DNA of 64,000 nt from Lachnospiraceae bacterium. Lineage in GTDB: Bacteria > Bacillota > Clostridia > Lachnospirales > Lachnospiraceae. Of this stretch, positions 15,976 through 25,627 are shown one piece after another; positions within the stretch are counted from its first letter, which is position 1; each line of letters begins with the position of its first letter. The position numbers were made by a program, and so were the translations under genes. The notes beneath the pieces were generated by a model. The model was not told the DNA's origin and searched no databases. It saw only the letters and a program-made list of their open reading frames with translations. The DNA is taken from contig JAKSHY010000008.1 of the NCBI GenBank assembly GCA_024399135.1, positions 1-64,000 on the forward strand. Reading direction: 5' to 3'.

Positions 15976-17082
15976 CTATTTCCCATAATTCTCCACAACC
16001 CTACGAATATAGTTAACCCACTCATCCTGGATTGCCTGTGAATTGATTCGTTCTACAATCTTAGTTGCATTTTCTCCAAGTCGTGTTGCTAGTTCTTTAT
16101 CTTCTATTAATCTTAACATTCCTTCAACAAGCGCATCCTCATTCTTTATCGGAATAAGAAGTCCATCCTGCCCATTTACCATTACTGTTCTGGGACCTCC
16201 ACACGGACAATCTGTAGCAACAATAGGCATTCCCATCGCCATAGCCTCTAAAAGAGCATTAGGAAGTCCCTCCCAGTCAGAAGAGAAAGCATATACTTCG
16301 CATTTAGGAACTTCAATTTCCAAACTGTCGCTCCCCCCCATCAGATGAACGAACTCAGCTGCATTCTTTTCTTCAATTATGCTCTCTAAAATTTCTTTCG
16401 TACCATCGAAAGAGTCTGGACCATATATTTTCAGATCATAATCTGGATGTTTATCATGCACGCGACAAAATGCTTTAATCATCATCGCCTGATTTTTGAA
16501 GTCTACAAGTCTTCCATGTGTAACCACAGTCTTGCTTGGATTTTCACTTCTTCTAACACCCACATACTTTGGATTAAGTGGATTTAAGATAATCGTGGAT
16601 TTCTTCTGCAAATACATAGGGAAAAATTCTTTTTGGCCCTGCGTCTGAAATACACAGCCATCTGCTCTTGGATATAGAAGAGGTATTAATATCTTATCCT
16701 TCTTTCCATCGTAATGACCTACTGGATCAGTTCTTACTGATACAATAACTGGCACCTTCACGAACTTACAGGCTGCCAGTGCACGATAGCTAGCTTTATG
16801 GTCAAATGCTATCACAACATCTGGTTTATCCTTTTTAACCTGATTCCTAAGATATTTTAGACGAAGCCATGCTTTAGTAATTCTACTTTTATTCTCATCC
16901 TCTTTACGAGGGCCAACTACCACTCTTGTCACTTCATCAACTAAAGAAAATTCATTTTCTCCAATCCACTCAGTTGCTACAATAACTTCATGACCATCGG
17001 CTGATAATTGGTTAGACAGATTAGAAACAACACGTTCTGCTCCTCCCTGTTCCAAACAATTTAGGTGAAACATTATTTTCAT
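15976..17082 (-). CDS. GT4 glycosyltransferase a, copy 2
   Basis: 368 aa and identical to the copy at 12039-13148 up to the final residues (GK instead of RKL), because the repeat border falls in the last codons. It has the same GGAERVV and WEGLPNALLEAM motifs, the same ribosome binding site and the same hairpin before the start. The ATG at 17082 is chosen as in copy 1. The DUF6056 gene begins 59 nt downstream. Confidence 0.9.
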   Translation of the reverse strand: MKIMFHLNCLEQGGAERVVSNLSNQLSADGHEVIVATEWIGENEFSLVDEVTRVVVGPRKEDENKSRITKAWLRLKYLRNQVKKDKPDVVIAFDHKASYRALAACKFVKVPVIVSVRTDPVGHYDGKKDKILIPLLYPRADGCVFQTQGQKEFFPMYLQKKSTIILNPLNPKYVGVRRSENPSKTVVTHGRLVDFKNQAMMIKAFCRVHDKHPDYDLKIYGPDSFDGTKEILESIIEEKNAAEFVHLMGGSDSLEIEVPKCEVYAFSSDWEGLPNALLEAMAMGMPIVATDCPCGGPRTVMVNGQDGLLIPIKNEDALVEGMLRLIEDKELATRLGENATKIVERINSQAIQDEWVNYIRRVVENYGK

Positions 17083-18283
17083 ATTTCTCTCCAATCTGCG
17101 GATAACCGCAGTTAACAATTCTTTTAACTAAATAACTTCTCTAATATCTCATTATATGCTTCTATAGAAAAGTCTCGAGCCCTCTTGGGTCCTCTATTGG
17201 AATACTTCAATCTGGTATTTTCATCTTGAAGCAAACTGATTATCTCATTTGCCATTTTTTCTTCTTGCTCGTCCAACACTACTTGTCCATTCTCAAAAAG
17301 AACTTCCGTATCCTTTTGTGCTAAGAACGGCGGCGTTAATATGCCATATTCAGCATAAAATACATCATTCGCACTTTCTGCTTCAAAAAAATCGTCGTGC
17401 AATATTTCCGCCGGACCTGTTTTACAATTAACTGAGACGATTGGAAGCTCTAACGTCATTGCCTCTACTAGGGCATTAGGAAGGCCTTCACTAATTGATG
17501 TTAATAAGAAAATATCCCCGGATTTTAAATAAGGAAATGGATTTTTCTTATTTCCTGTAAAGACTACTCGATTTGAAAGTCCCATCTTGTCAGCCATTAC
17601 CTTATATTCATCAAAAGATCCATCACCAATAACTGCTAGGTCAACATCTGGATACTGCTTCGCAACTCTTCCGAATATTTTCATCAGATGCCAATATCCT
17701 TTAACATCATCCTCACGTCCCATGGTTACAAGCCTTCGACGTCCTTCTTTTTCGAAAAAAGAAAAATCATCCGGATGATCTGCTGACTGTTTTACTATAC
17801 GTTCCAAATCACATGGATTCCAAACAGCATGAATATGTGAAAAGCCATATTCTTTTTGAACCATATCTGTCATCGCTTTAGAACAGCACATTAGAACATC
17901 ACTTCTTTTACCTATTAATTTCATATAGCGGCTACTCTTTATTTCCTCAAACGAATGACATGCAACTATTTTTTTGCCAGCATTTTTAGTCATGGAATTT
18001 GCTATATTAGCAGTAATACCGAAGCTATAAGAAACATCAATATTTCTTTCCTTTTGCAGTCTGTTAAGCTTATTGACACGTTTCTTAACATTCATCACTT
18101 TATTGACAACACCCGACATTGAAGGTACATCTAAATTCACGACATCTAATCCTTCTATATCGAAAGCTAAATCTTCCATGGAAAATACTGCTATTGTAAC
18201 GTTATGCTTTTTTTAAGCATACGTGCAGTCAATATGCATATTCTTTCAAATCCCCCCTGATGGAGCATTGGGGTAATTAACAA
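15985..18283. repeat. 2,299-bp direct repeat, copy 2
   Basis: Second copy of 12051-14349 with no indel. The flanks diverge at once: upstream of GT b the start reads MNI here and MNV in copy 1, and the leader sequences differ. Different flanks on both sides argue against a simple assembly stutter. Confidence 0.93.
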
Positions 18284-18292
18284 TATGTTCAT
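17124..18292 (-). CDS. GT4 glycosyltransferase b, copy 2, same A7 frameshift
   Basis: Starts at ATG 18292 with MNILLITPMLHQGG and is otherwise the same as copy 1, including the A7 tract at about 18208-18214 that shifts the frame after 26 codons. The open 351-aa frame (17124-18179) is identical to copy 1. The ribosome binding site here (GGTGAAG) differs from copy 1 because the repeat ends inside codon 4. A terminator of the preceding gene lies only 33 nt upstream, so either a promoter is hidden in that gap or expression depends on read-through. Confidence 0.85.
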
Positions 18293-18324
18293 TTCTTCAC
18301 CATCACATCATCAATAATCGTAAA

Positions 18325-18350
18325 ATACCCGAGTCCTTAAACCCGGGTAT
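18325..18350 (-). terminator. intrinsic terminator after the FAD oxidoreductase gene
   Basis: ATACCCGGGT pairs with ACTCGGGTAT (10 bp with one GU) around TTAAGG, followed on the minus strand by TTTTA. It separates the long upstream glycan operon from the duplicated glycosyltransferase block. Confidence 0.75.
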
Positions 18351-18377
18351 CCTAAATACGATTTTAAACCTACTCAA

Positions 18378-20003
18378 TTAATCTACTTCAACTTCATCCT
18401 TCTTCTCGTCAGCATTATCAGTTTCATGATACTCCTGCTCTGTATTTACTGACCAGATGGCATCCTTATTCTTATCACCTGAAATAATTGCCTTAGCTGC
18501 TTCGAATGATGTCACCATACTATGATCGATGTTGTTATATCTGTGCTGTCCATTTCGTCCAACGCAGTAAAGATTATCAATCTTCTTAAGATATTCAACC
18601 AATGTATCCATGTCATCATATGTATCAAAGTATGCTGGATATGCTTTCTTAACCTTCTCCATATGATAATCAATTACCATATCGGCTGACTCGATGATAC
18701 CAATCTTAACCATCTCATCAATTCCAAGCTTAGCGAACTCCTCTTCTGACATGTTCCAGAATTCATCACCTTCATTAACGAAATATTCAAGACCAATCCA
18801 TACAGTATTATCGATATCCTTAATCATGTAAGGTGACCAGTTATTATAAATCTGGAATCGACCCATCTTAACTCGTCTGTCCTGAACATATACCCAGCAG
18901 TCTGGAACTATATTCTGAATAGTCTTAATATTAGTCTTATTTACTAATTTAAGCTTAGGAACTAAAACACCAAGTGTCATGTAATCACGATATGGAAGGC
19001 CTGCTGCAATCTTAGCCTCTGTTTCTGGAACATCATTCATTCCATTAACTAAGTCCTTAACTGGCATTGATGAAATAACATAATCACCTTCAACTGTTAC
19101 CTCTGTTCCTTCAACTGGAACATAGATTCCATCCTCGCGACGCTTAGTTTCCTGATATGTAATACCTGTAATTAAATTCTCACTGTTCTTATGAATCTTA
19201 GTTACGTGAGCTTTCTTAACAATCTTTCCACCAAGTTTTTCAACTTCAGCAGCTGCTACATCCCACAATTCACCAGGGCCAAGCTTTGGATACTTGAATT
19301 CTTCAATTAATGAAGTCTCAACCTTACGGTTCTTCTTCTTAAATATCTTTCCAAATACATCCTTAAGTACAGCTACAATAGAAAGACCTTTAACTCTCTG
19401 AGCTCCCCAGGAAGCATCAATCTCTGATGGATGTCTTCCCCATAGATTCTCTGTATAATACTCGAAGAACATTGAATACAGCTTCTTTCCGAATCTGTTA
19501 ATATAGAAATTTTCAAGATTATCCTCTGGACGCTTATGTATCATAGCTCCAAGATAACTGAAGCCAACCTTCATTGTATTAATGAAGCCCATATTTTTGA
19601 AGGTTTCTGGTTTAAGAGATATAGGATAGTCATAGAACTTATCATCGAAGAAAATACGAGAAACTCTATGACGCGTAAGCATTACTCGATCTTCCTTTTC
19701 AGGGTCTGGACCGCCTTCCATTAAAGGCATAGGACGTTCTAAAACTATATCATCATAGGTAGGCTTTCCCTGCATAGGAAGCATGTTATCCCACCATTCA
19801 TTAACCTCTGGGATTTTAGAGAAGAATCTGTGTCCACCCATATCCATACGATTACCCTTGTAATTAACCGTCTTGGATATTCCACCGAATTCCTCTGTTT
19901 CCTCGAAGATAGTAACCTCAATATCTTCGCCCTTTTTAAGTAATTCATAGGCTGCTGTAAGTCCTGCAGGACCAGCACCAATAATTAACGCTTTCTTTCC
20001 CAT
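18378..20003 (-). CDS. FAD-dependent oxidoreductase, UDP-galactopyranose mutase/protoporphyrinogen oxidase-like
   Basis: A 541-aa flavoprotein. The dinucleotide loop [15 protein letters not shown] is at 7-21, then a GGISKT segment and [15 protein letters not shown], a motif shared with UDP-galactopyranose mutase-like and COG1232 amine oxidases. It is about 150 aa longer than Glf and has an acidic Glu/Asp/Lys tail after residue 515. Members of this group are common in surface-polysaccharide loci; the substrate is not known. It is the last gene of the 18.4-41 kb minus-strand run and is followed by a terminator. Calling it Glf would overstate the evidence. Confidence 0.82.
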   Translation of the reverse strand: MGKKALIIGAGPAGLTAAYELLKKGEDIEVTIFEETEEFGGISKTVNYKGNRMDMGGHRFFSKIPEVNEWWDNMLPMQGKPTYDDIVLERPMPLMEGGPDPEKEDRVMLTRHRVSRIFFDDKFYDYPISLKPETFKNMGFINTMKVGFSYLGAMIHKRPEDNLENFYINRFGKKLYSMFFEYYTENLWGRHPSEIDASWGAQRVKGLSIVAVLKDVFGKIFKKKNRKVETSLIEEFKYPKLGPGELWDVAAAEVEKLGGKIVKKAHVTKIHKNSENLITGITYQETKRREDGIYVPVEGTEVTVEGDYVISSMPVKDLVNGMNDVPETEAKIAAGLPYRDYMTLGVLVPKLKLVNKTNIKTIQNIVPDCWVYVQDRRVKMGRFQIYNNWSPYMIKDIDNTVWIGLEYFVNEGDEFWNMSEEEFAKLGIDEMVKIGIIESADMVIDYHMEKVKKAYPAYFDTYDDMDTLVEYLKKIDNLYCVGRNGQHRYNNIDHSMVTSFEAAKAIISGDKNKDAIWSVNTEQEYHETDNADEKKDEVEVD

Positions 20004-20082
20004 AATATCTTCTTTCTTAGTCTCATACCTTCTTGCGTATATTACTTTTATCTAAAAGCTGACATAGTCATCTTCTGTACCA

Positions 20083-21063
20083 TTACTTCTTTCTTCGAAG
20101 TGACTGTCTTGCACCATGCATTTCTCTTCCGTTAAGTACATCATCAACAGCATCCATACGAAGACCTGCATCAATGAAATCACAGTACTTACAGAATGGA
20201 TAGTTAGCTCGTGAATCCTTAATCGCTGCTCTGATAGCCTTGTACTCTTCTGAATTCCAAGCATCCTTAATTGGTGTAGTATTTAAATCTGCTAATGTAG
20301 TTGCTTCGAAATTATCGCAACAGCAGATTCCCATTCTTCCATCTGGGAAAATAAATACATCTGTATATGGCATCAGACAGGTTTCATTAATAACCTTTTG
20401 AGTATTCTTCTTATTAGGTGCAGAACCTGCTCTATTGGTAAGAACTGCCTTCGCATATCTCATTTGGAACAGAAGCTCAACATCCTTGAACTCGTCCTCA
20501 TGAGCCTTAGCGTAATCATATATTTCCTGAACATTATCGTGAAGCTTCATGTTCTCACAGTAATTGTTGATAATCAACTGATCTACATATGGAAGTACTG
20601 ACTTAACCTTATCAATGTCTAATAACAATCCGTTAGTTGACATGAAAATGAAACAATCAGGTAACTTCTCACGACAATACTTATGGAACTCAACAATTCT
20701 GGTATCAAGCCATGGCTCATTGTTTCCATATAATGTCAAATGTCCCTTATAACCCCATTCAGCAAGCTGATCAATAATATTATAGAAAAGGCCATCATCC
20801 ATTCTGCAATATGGACGTTTTTCAGCGTACTTATTAGCTGTGCAGAAAGCACAGTTAGAATTACATCTGTTAATTGTTTCTATATTAACAATCAAAGGCT
20901 GTGGTGGAACCTCATCCTTCATAAAGAAATCAATATACTGTTTCTGTAATTTACGACGAGTTGCGAACTGCAATTTAAGATAACTGTTGGCTGATAATGA
21001 TGGAACAAGTTTCTGAAGATTCCAACCTATCACGCCACCAAAATTATGATACTTTACTGACAT
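20083..21063 (-). CDS. radical SAM/SPASM domain protein
   Basis: A 326-aa radical SAM enzyme. The [4Fe-4S] motif CNSNCAFC is near residue 66, preceded by NIETINRC and followed by LYGNNEPWLD. The C-terminal SPASM region is cysteine-rich: CLMPYTDVFIFPDGRMGICC with a later CKYC. I use the ATG at 21063 because AAGTGAG precedes it; a GTG four codons earlier overlaps that ribosome binding site. SPASM proteins in sugar clusters sometimes modify glycan or peptide precursors, but the substrate here is unknown. Confidence 0.87.
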   Translation of the reverse strand: MSVKYHNFGGVIGWNLQKLVPSLSANSYLKLQFATRRKLQKQYIDFFMKDEVPPQPLIVNIETINRCNSNCAFCTANKYAEKRPYCRMDDGLFYNIIDQLAEWGYKGHLTLYGNNEPWLDTRIVEFHKYCREKLPDCFIFMSTNGLLLDIDKVKSVLPYVDQLIINNYCENMKLHDNVQEIYDYAKAHEDEFKDVELLFQMRYAKAVLTNRAGSAPNKKNTQKVINETCLMPYTDVFIFPDGRMGICCCDNFEATTLADLNTTPIKDAWNSEEYKAIRAAIKDSRANYPFCKYCDFIDAGLRMDAVDDVLNGREMHGARQSLRRKK

Positions 21064-21222
21064 TTTATTTCTCACTTTCTTATTTGCTAACTTAGTTCAA
21101 CAGCTATTTAAAAATACATCACATTTATCGCAATCATAATAAACCGTCTCACTGCATCAGCATATAGTGTATTCTTATACATACACCATTATATACTACT
21201 ATATAATGTGGCAATTTTGCAA

Positions 21223-22794
21223 CTAAACTACTTTATTATGTGTAGAAATATTGCGCTTCTCTTTGTATCTTTCTATCATTGAATTTAGCCAATTCAAAAA
21301 ATACACGCATCCAAAGGCCGCAAATGGTACCAAGAGTACATAATATGGTAAAACATATCTGCCTTTTGCTTCCCAAACAAACTCATGAAACATCATTCCA
21401 CCAAACACACACATTAGGACAAAAGCCCCTTCAAATGACCATTTTTTCAAAAAGATAACTAGACCAATTCCCATAAATGCAAGCATAATAGTGTGTGCAC
21501 CATTCATCAAATTAAATAATATATCTCTTCCTCTGCCATAATTGAAGTATTCCCATGCAGATGTCTGTTCTACATGTCTACTATACCATTCATTCATAAT
21601 AAGGGATTGATAAGTTGGATCATTCCATTGAGACACATATTTTCTATAAAAAAAATTTAGAGCTTTCATTGGATTGTGAACATGTTCTAAGGCTGCCTCC
21701 TTTAGTTTATTCACACACATCTCATAAGCCAAGTCATAATCGTAGTTTGCATTTTGATATACATTCATATCAAATCCGTTGTGCCATCCCGGACCATTAG
21801 ATGTTCCATCACCATTGTCCTGTATACCCATTACTATAAAAGATATGAGCGGAGTACCTTTAGGCATTTCTACATATTCCGACTCATTTAAATATGCTGT
21901 TTCAACTATTCTTGTTCCGACCTGAGAAAGAATACAAATAATTGTAGCAATAATTAGTACTTTCCCTTTCTTTTCATTAATTGATTTCAAAATTAGTATA
22001 AAAACAACTGCAATCAAAAATATGTTATTGTTTGTTTTTACAATGAGTCCCAATGACAAACAAATGCCTGCACAAATTGCATATTTAAGTTTGTCAGTTT
22101 TTAAATATTTAATTGTAGAATACACCGTAACAATTGCTGCCGCAAATCCTGGAATATCTCCATAAACAAAAGTGGAGTACAAAAAAAGCGGAAATAATAA
22201 CATCGAAAATATAATTTCCCATTTACAAATCTGTTCATTTTCAAACAATTCATATGTGATTCTTTGCAACATAAAAATAATCAAAGTGATGAAAATCGAA
22301 TTCAATATTTCAAATGCAACATAATTTTCTACTCCAAACAATGAATATACTAACCGAAAATACGATGCCATATTTAACTGATATGGATATGTCATATAGT
22401 ATCCGGAAGTAAAAAAAGTAGTATAGTCTCCTTCCATAAATTGCACAGCCAAATTATTAACATACATCGAATCGCATACAACTCCACAGTGAAAAATCCA
22501 TATCGTAAGCAAACACATCCCCATTACATAGATACAGTTAACCACACACATTACCTTATATGGTATTTTATCTAAAACACGAAAGAAATTTATCCACCAT
22601 ACAAATGCAATCCATAGCAACAAGACAATAACCAAGAGCATACTATTATCGTGTATAAAAGATGGTAATTCATTCTGCATATATAATTCAAAATATGTAG
22701 AACTTTTTATACTAATCAATGAATTTAATACAATGATAATGGAAAGGGGTATTAGATATACATATGTAAACTTTTTAATTATACTTAATTTCAT
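21223..22794 (-). CDS. polytopic membrane glycosyltransferase, GT-C type
   Basis: A 523-aa protein with about 11-12 membrane segments. The second periplasmic-type loop has HCGVVCDSMYVNNLAVQFMEGDY, where an Asp in the first large outer loop fits the catalytic position of GT-C enzymes. Phe/Tyr-rich TSGYYMTYPYQ follows, as in Dol-P-Man-type mannosyltransferases. The start has AGGTGAAG at 6 nt. It follows a GT-D-like gene by 13 nt, in the same operon. The donor is probably a polyprenyl-phosphate sugar; two GT2 polyprenyl-sugar synthase-like genes lie upstream at 24.9-26.6 kb. Confidence 0.78.
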   Translation of the reverse strand: MKLSIIKKFTYVYLIPLSIIIVLNSLISIKSSTYFELYMQNELPSFIHDNSMLLVIVLLLWIAFVWWINFFRVLDKIPYKVMCVVNCIYVMGMCLLTIWIFHCGVVCDSMYVNNLAVQFMEGDYTTFFTSGYYMTYPYQLNMASYFRLVYSLFGVENYVAFEILNSIFITLIIFMLQRITYELFENEQICKWEIIFSMLLFPLFLYSTFVYGDIPGFAAAIVTVYSTIKYLKTDKLKYAICAGICLSLGLIVKTNNNIFLIAVVFILILKSINEKKGKVLIIATIICILSQVGTRIVETAYLNESEYVEMPKGTPLISFIVMGIQDNGDGTSNGPGWHNGFDMNVYQNANYDYDLAYEMCVNKLKEAALEHVHNPMKALNFFYRKYVSQWNDPTYQSLIMNEWYSRHVEQTSAWEYFNYGRGRDILFNLMNGAHTIMLAFMGIGLVIFLKKWSFEGAFVLMCVFGGMMFHEFVWEAKGRYVLPYYVLLVPFAAFGCVYFLNWLNSMIERYKEKRNISTHNKVV

Positions 22795-22807
22795 ATTAAA
22801 ACTTCAC

Positions 22808-23779
22808 CTACCAGTAGCATCCTTCTTCAACCTGATTATAGTTAATTGAACGTTCTTTTTCTCCAGGTCTAATCCAGAATTCATTTATATATGGACTATC
22901 TTTCCAACGTTTTCCATAGACACCAAAAAGCATCTGAGTCGCACCACCTAAATGTATTGCAATCTTTCCTTTTTTCTTAATTCTGAGGGCAAGTGGCATA
23001 CCATATGCACCGCATCCAATAATCGCCACATCAAAATCCATTTTAGATATTTCTTTATCCATATATTCTAATGCTTCAAACCAATCTTTATAGTCACCAT
23101 CAGGAACTCCTCCCATAGACTGTACAGCCTTGAAACATTTTAGTTCAAACTCTGGAAGAATTTTTTTGTCATCGAATAATCTCTTTCTATTTGATGAATA
23201 CTGTTTCATAATACTTTCAGAAAATGGATGCACCACTAGAACTTTCTTTTCATTCAGCGCGGCACTCCAAGGATTTTTGCTGTAATAAGGTTCTAGGCTA
23301 CCTAACTCTGTCTGAATAGGATTGCACATATACTTCTTGATATAGTAACGTTCCATAGGAAGATCCCATACCCCTATAGCATCAACCAAATTCATATTTT
23401 CTATGTTGTATTCACAATACTTATCTATCATCGATTCATCTTCAGGGAAAAAACCAGCATGTTTGCAAAGTCTAGCCACCTCTTTTGAATAGCTTTTATT
23501 ATTCCCATAAGTTTTGTTAATTGCATACTTTTTTAGCGAGCGCATTTCTGTCTCGCCGAATCTTACCACAGCGGTAGGCTTATTCTCTATTATCCTATGA
23601 TATAGCCAATCATTAAAATTATTCATTTCCATTCTTTCTGATTTAAAAAGATTAAGATGAAGTCTTCTTTTGGCTATACCGACGGGTGTACTTAAAACCC
23701 CTTTTAATACTTCCCATTTATCATTCATATCTATATAATTCTTCCGTTCCTCTATGAAATAAGTAAAACTTGTATTCAT
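22808..23779 (-). CDS. putative GT-D-fold (DUF1792-like) glycosyltransferase
   Basis: A 323-aa soluble protein. AVVRFGETEMRSLKKY near residue 70 resembles the RFGDGE motif of GT-D enzymes, in which the acidic residue binds the nucleotide. Later DFDVAIIGCGAYGMPLALRI and AIHLGGATQMLFGVYGKRW match a conserved C-terminal region seen in glycan loci. The start is uncertain: ATG 23779 lacks a clear ribosome binding site, and a Met 17 residues on is an alternative. It lies between a DegT aminotransferase and a GT-C gene. Confidence 0.65.
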   Translation of the reverse strand: MNTSFTYFIEERKNYIDMNDKWEVLKGVLSTPVGIAKRRLHLNLFKSERMEMNNFNDWLYHRIIENKPTAVVRFGETEMRSLKKYAINKTYGNNKSYSKEVARLCKHAGFFPEDESMIDKYCEYNIENMNLVDAIGVWDLPMERYYIKKYMCNPIQTELGSLEPYYSKNPWSAALNEKKVLVVHPFSESIMKQYSSNRKRLFDDKKILPEFELKCFKAVQSMGGVPDGDYKDWFEALEYMDKEISKMDFDVAIIGCGAYGMPLALRIKKKGKIAIHLGGATQMLFGVYGKRWKDSPYINEFWIRPGEKERSINYNQVEEGCYW

Positions 23780-23806
23780 GGATGTTACATTATGCCACGA
23801 CTTTAT

Positions 23807-24901
23807 TCAATATTCATTAACCGCTTCTATAACAGCATTAACCTCTTCATCAGTCATTTCTGGGAATAATGGTAAAGTCGCACAATGTTTAGCTAAATAT
23901 TCCGCGTTAGGACAATCCCCCTCCTTGTATCCTAGGTCAGCATAAGCTTCCTGAAGATGGCAAGGTACTGGATAATGACGATTGCATTCAATTCCTTTTG
24001 ATTTCATATATTCAAGGAATTTTTCCGGATTATCCTTGACCTCTACCTCGAACAGATGGAACACTGTTTCTGTATTCTCCGGATGTCGTTGAAGTATAAT
24101 CTTAGGATTATTAATCGATGACATATACTTCATTCCTATTTCTTGGCGCCTTTTAGTCCATTCAGGTAAATACTTCAGCGAAACACTTAGAACTGCCCCC
24201 TGAATTCCCTCAAGTCTATAATTATATCCTATCATTTCATGATAATATCTAACGTTACAGCCTTGGTTTTTCATGACATTAATATAATCATTACATTCTT
24301 TCTTATTAGTTGTTACAGAACCACCTTCACCGAATGCGTATAGATTCTTTCCTGGATAAAAAGAAAAGCAGCCCAAATCTCCTAATGATCCAACTGTTTT
24401 CCCTTCGAATTTAGCTCCATGCGCCTGAGCACAATCTTCGACTACAAATAAATTATATTTATCAGCAATTTTCTTAACTGCCCCGAAATCAAAAGGCTGA
24501 CCATATAAATGAACACCTAATATCGCTTTAGTTTTAGAAGTAATCTTTTCCTCTATCTTAGTTGCATCAATCTCCCATGTATCACTAGTGCAGTCTACGA
24601 ACACTGGAGTAGCTCCTGTATATGTAACTCCCCATGCTGTTGCTATGTAGGTATTCGCAGGAACTATAACCTCATCCCCAGGACCGATGCCTAAAGAAGC
24701 TAATGCACAATGTAGAGCACTTGTTCCATTGTTAACACCCTGAGCATATTCTGTCCCAATAAAGCTGGCAAATTCTTCATCAAATTTGTCAGCATATTTA
24801 CCACCCGAAAAAGCAGTCTCTTCGCAGACTTTCTTGATTGCTTCTAAATACTCTTTCTCATGCTTTTTATAATCTCTTGTCAAATCGATTCTCTTTAACA
24901 T
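23807..24901 (-). CDS. DegT/DnrJ/EryC1/StrS aminotransferase
   Basis: A 364-aa PLP-dependent sugar aminotransferase of the aspartate-aminotransferase fold. It has NNGTSALHCALASLGIGPGDEV, the VEDCAQAHGA motif and the PLP lysine Lys185 in FYPGKNLYAFGEGG. Family members transfer an amino group from Glu or Gln to a keto-sugar nucleotide. It abuts the GT2 gene upstream with no gap (TAA-ATG), behind AAGGAA. The product is probably an amino-deoxy sugar precursor; the exact sugar cannot be told. Confidence 0.9.
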   Translation of the reverse strand: MLKRIDLTRDYKKHEKEYLEAIKKVCEETAFSGGKYADKFDEEFASFIGTEYAQGVNNGTSALHCALASLGIGPGDEVIVPANTYIATAWGVTYTGATPVFVDCTSDTWEIDATKIEEKITSKTKAILGVHLYGQPFDFGAVKKIADKYNLFVVEDCAQAHGAKFEGKTVGSLGDLGCFSFYPGKNLYAFGEGGSVTTNKKECNDYINVMKNQGCNVRYYHEMIGYNYRLEGIQGAVLSVSLKYLPEWTKRRQEIGMKYMSSINNPKIILQRHPENTETVFHLFEVEVKDNPEKFLEYMKSKGIECNRHYPVPCHLQEAYADLGYKEGDCPNAEYLAKHCATLPLFPEMTDEEVNAVIEAVNEY

Positions 24902-25627
24902 TTACAAGATTCCTTCTTTCTTAAACAGTTTACGAAGTTTGCTAATTCTCACGAAATAGTTCTTAATGGTTTTAAATACCTTCACAGTAGTATCATAATC
25001 TTCTACCCAGGTTACCGGCATATCATATATCTTCACATTCATTCTTTCTGCTCTGAGTAAAAGTTCAACGGTATAGAACCATCCATGATCATCTGAACAC
25101 TTACTTACCAATTCTTTGGCAACTCTATCTCTTAGGAAAGTAAAACCACACAAAGCATCAGTTGCCTTCATCTTAAATACAGTTTTTAAAATAAACACAA
25201 GTCCTGCTGATGTTATTTTTCTATACCATTTTCTACCTCTGGTATCAGATTCTTTGCTAAACCTTGAGCCATTAACATACATCAGTTCTTCATCTTCTTC
25301 GAACATTTTTATAGTTCTTCCAAGATATGATAAGTCTGTTGACAGATCAATATCCATATATCCAACGATGTCGCATGTATTATTCAATACACCCGTTTTA
25401 AATGCAATACCTACTCCTCGTTCTTCTATACGAACATATTTAACTTCTGGATATTTTTCTTCAAGTTCACGTGCTATTTGCGGAGTTTCATCAGTTGATC
25501 CGTTATCAATAATTGTAAGTTGGTATGGAATATCTATGTTCTTTTTTAAATATTCCATACAATTATCGATTCCCTTTTTTAGTCTCAGCCTTTCATTAAG
25601 TACTGGAAAAAGTAAATTAATCGTCAT
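24902..25627 (-). CDS. GT2 glycosyltransferase, polyprenyl-phosphate sugar synthase-like
   Basis: About 241 aa with a GT-A fold: LLFPVLNERLRLKKGIDNC at the start, IIDNGSTDETPQIARELE, then the DxD-type GYMDIDLSTD and the acceptor-side CGFTFLRD. This order matches dolichyl/undecaprenyl-phosphate hexosyltransferases. I start at ATG 25627 (AGGTAAC upstream), overlapping the previous gene by 11 nt; the longer frame adds 9 residues. Together with the next GT2 it may load lipid-linked sugars for the GT-C enzymes. Confidence 0.88.
   Translation of the reverse strand: MTINLLFPVLNERLRLKKGIDNCMEYLKKNIDIPYQLTIIDNGSTDETPQIARELEEKYPEVKYVRIEERGVGIAFKTGVLNNTCDIVGYMDIDLSTDLSYLGRTIKMFEEDEELMYVNGSRFSKESDTRGRKWYRKITSAGLVFILKTVFKMKATDALCGFTFLRDRVAKELVSKCSDDHGWFYTVELLLRAERMNVKIYDMPVTWVEDYDTTVKVFKTIKNYFVRISKLRKLFKKEGIL

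Noticed and set aside
12051-18283. Assembly stutter as the cause of the 2.3-kb repeat
   Set aside because: Both flanks differ at each copy and the borders sit at gene ends, so a real duplication is more likely. Only long reads can fully exclude an error.
18378-20003. Calling the FAD enzyme UDP-galactopyranose mutase (glf)
   Set aside because: It is about 150 residues longer than Glf and shares only part of its motifs; the substrate is open.
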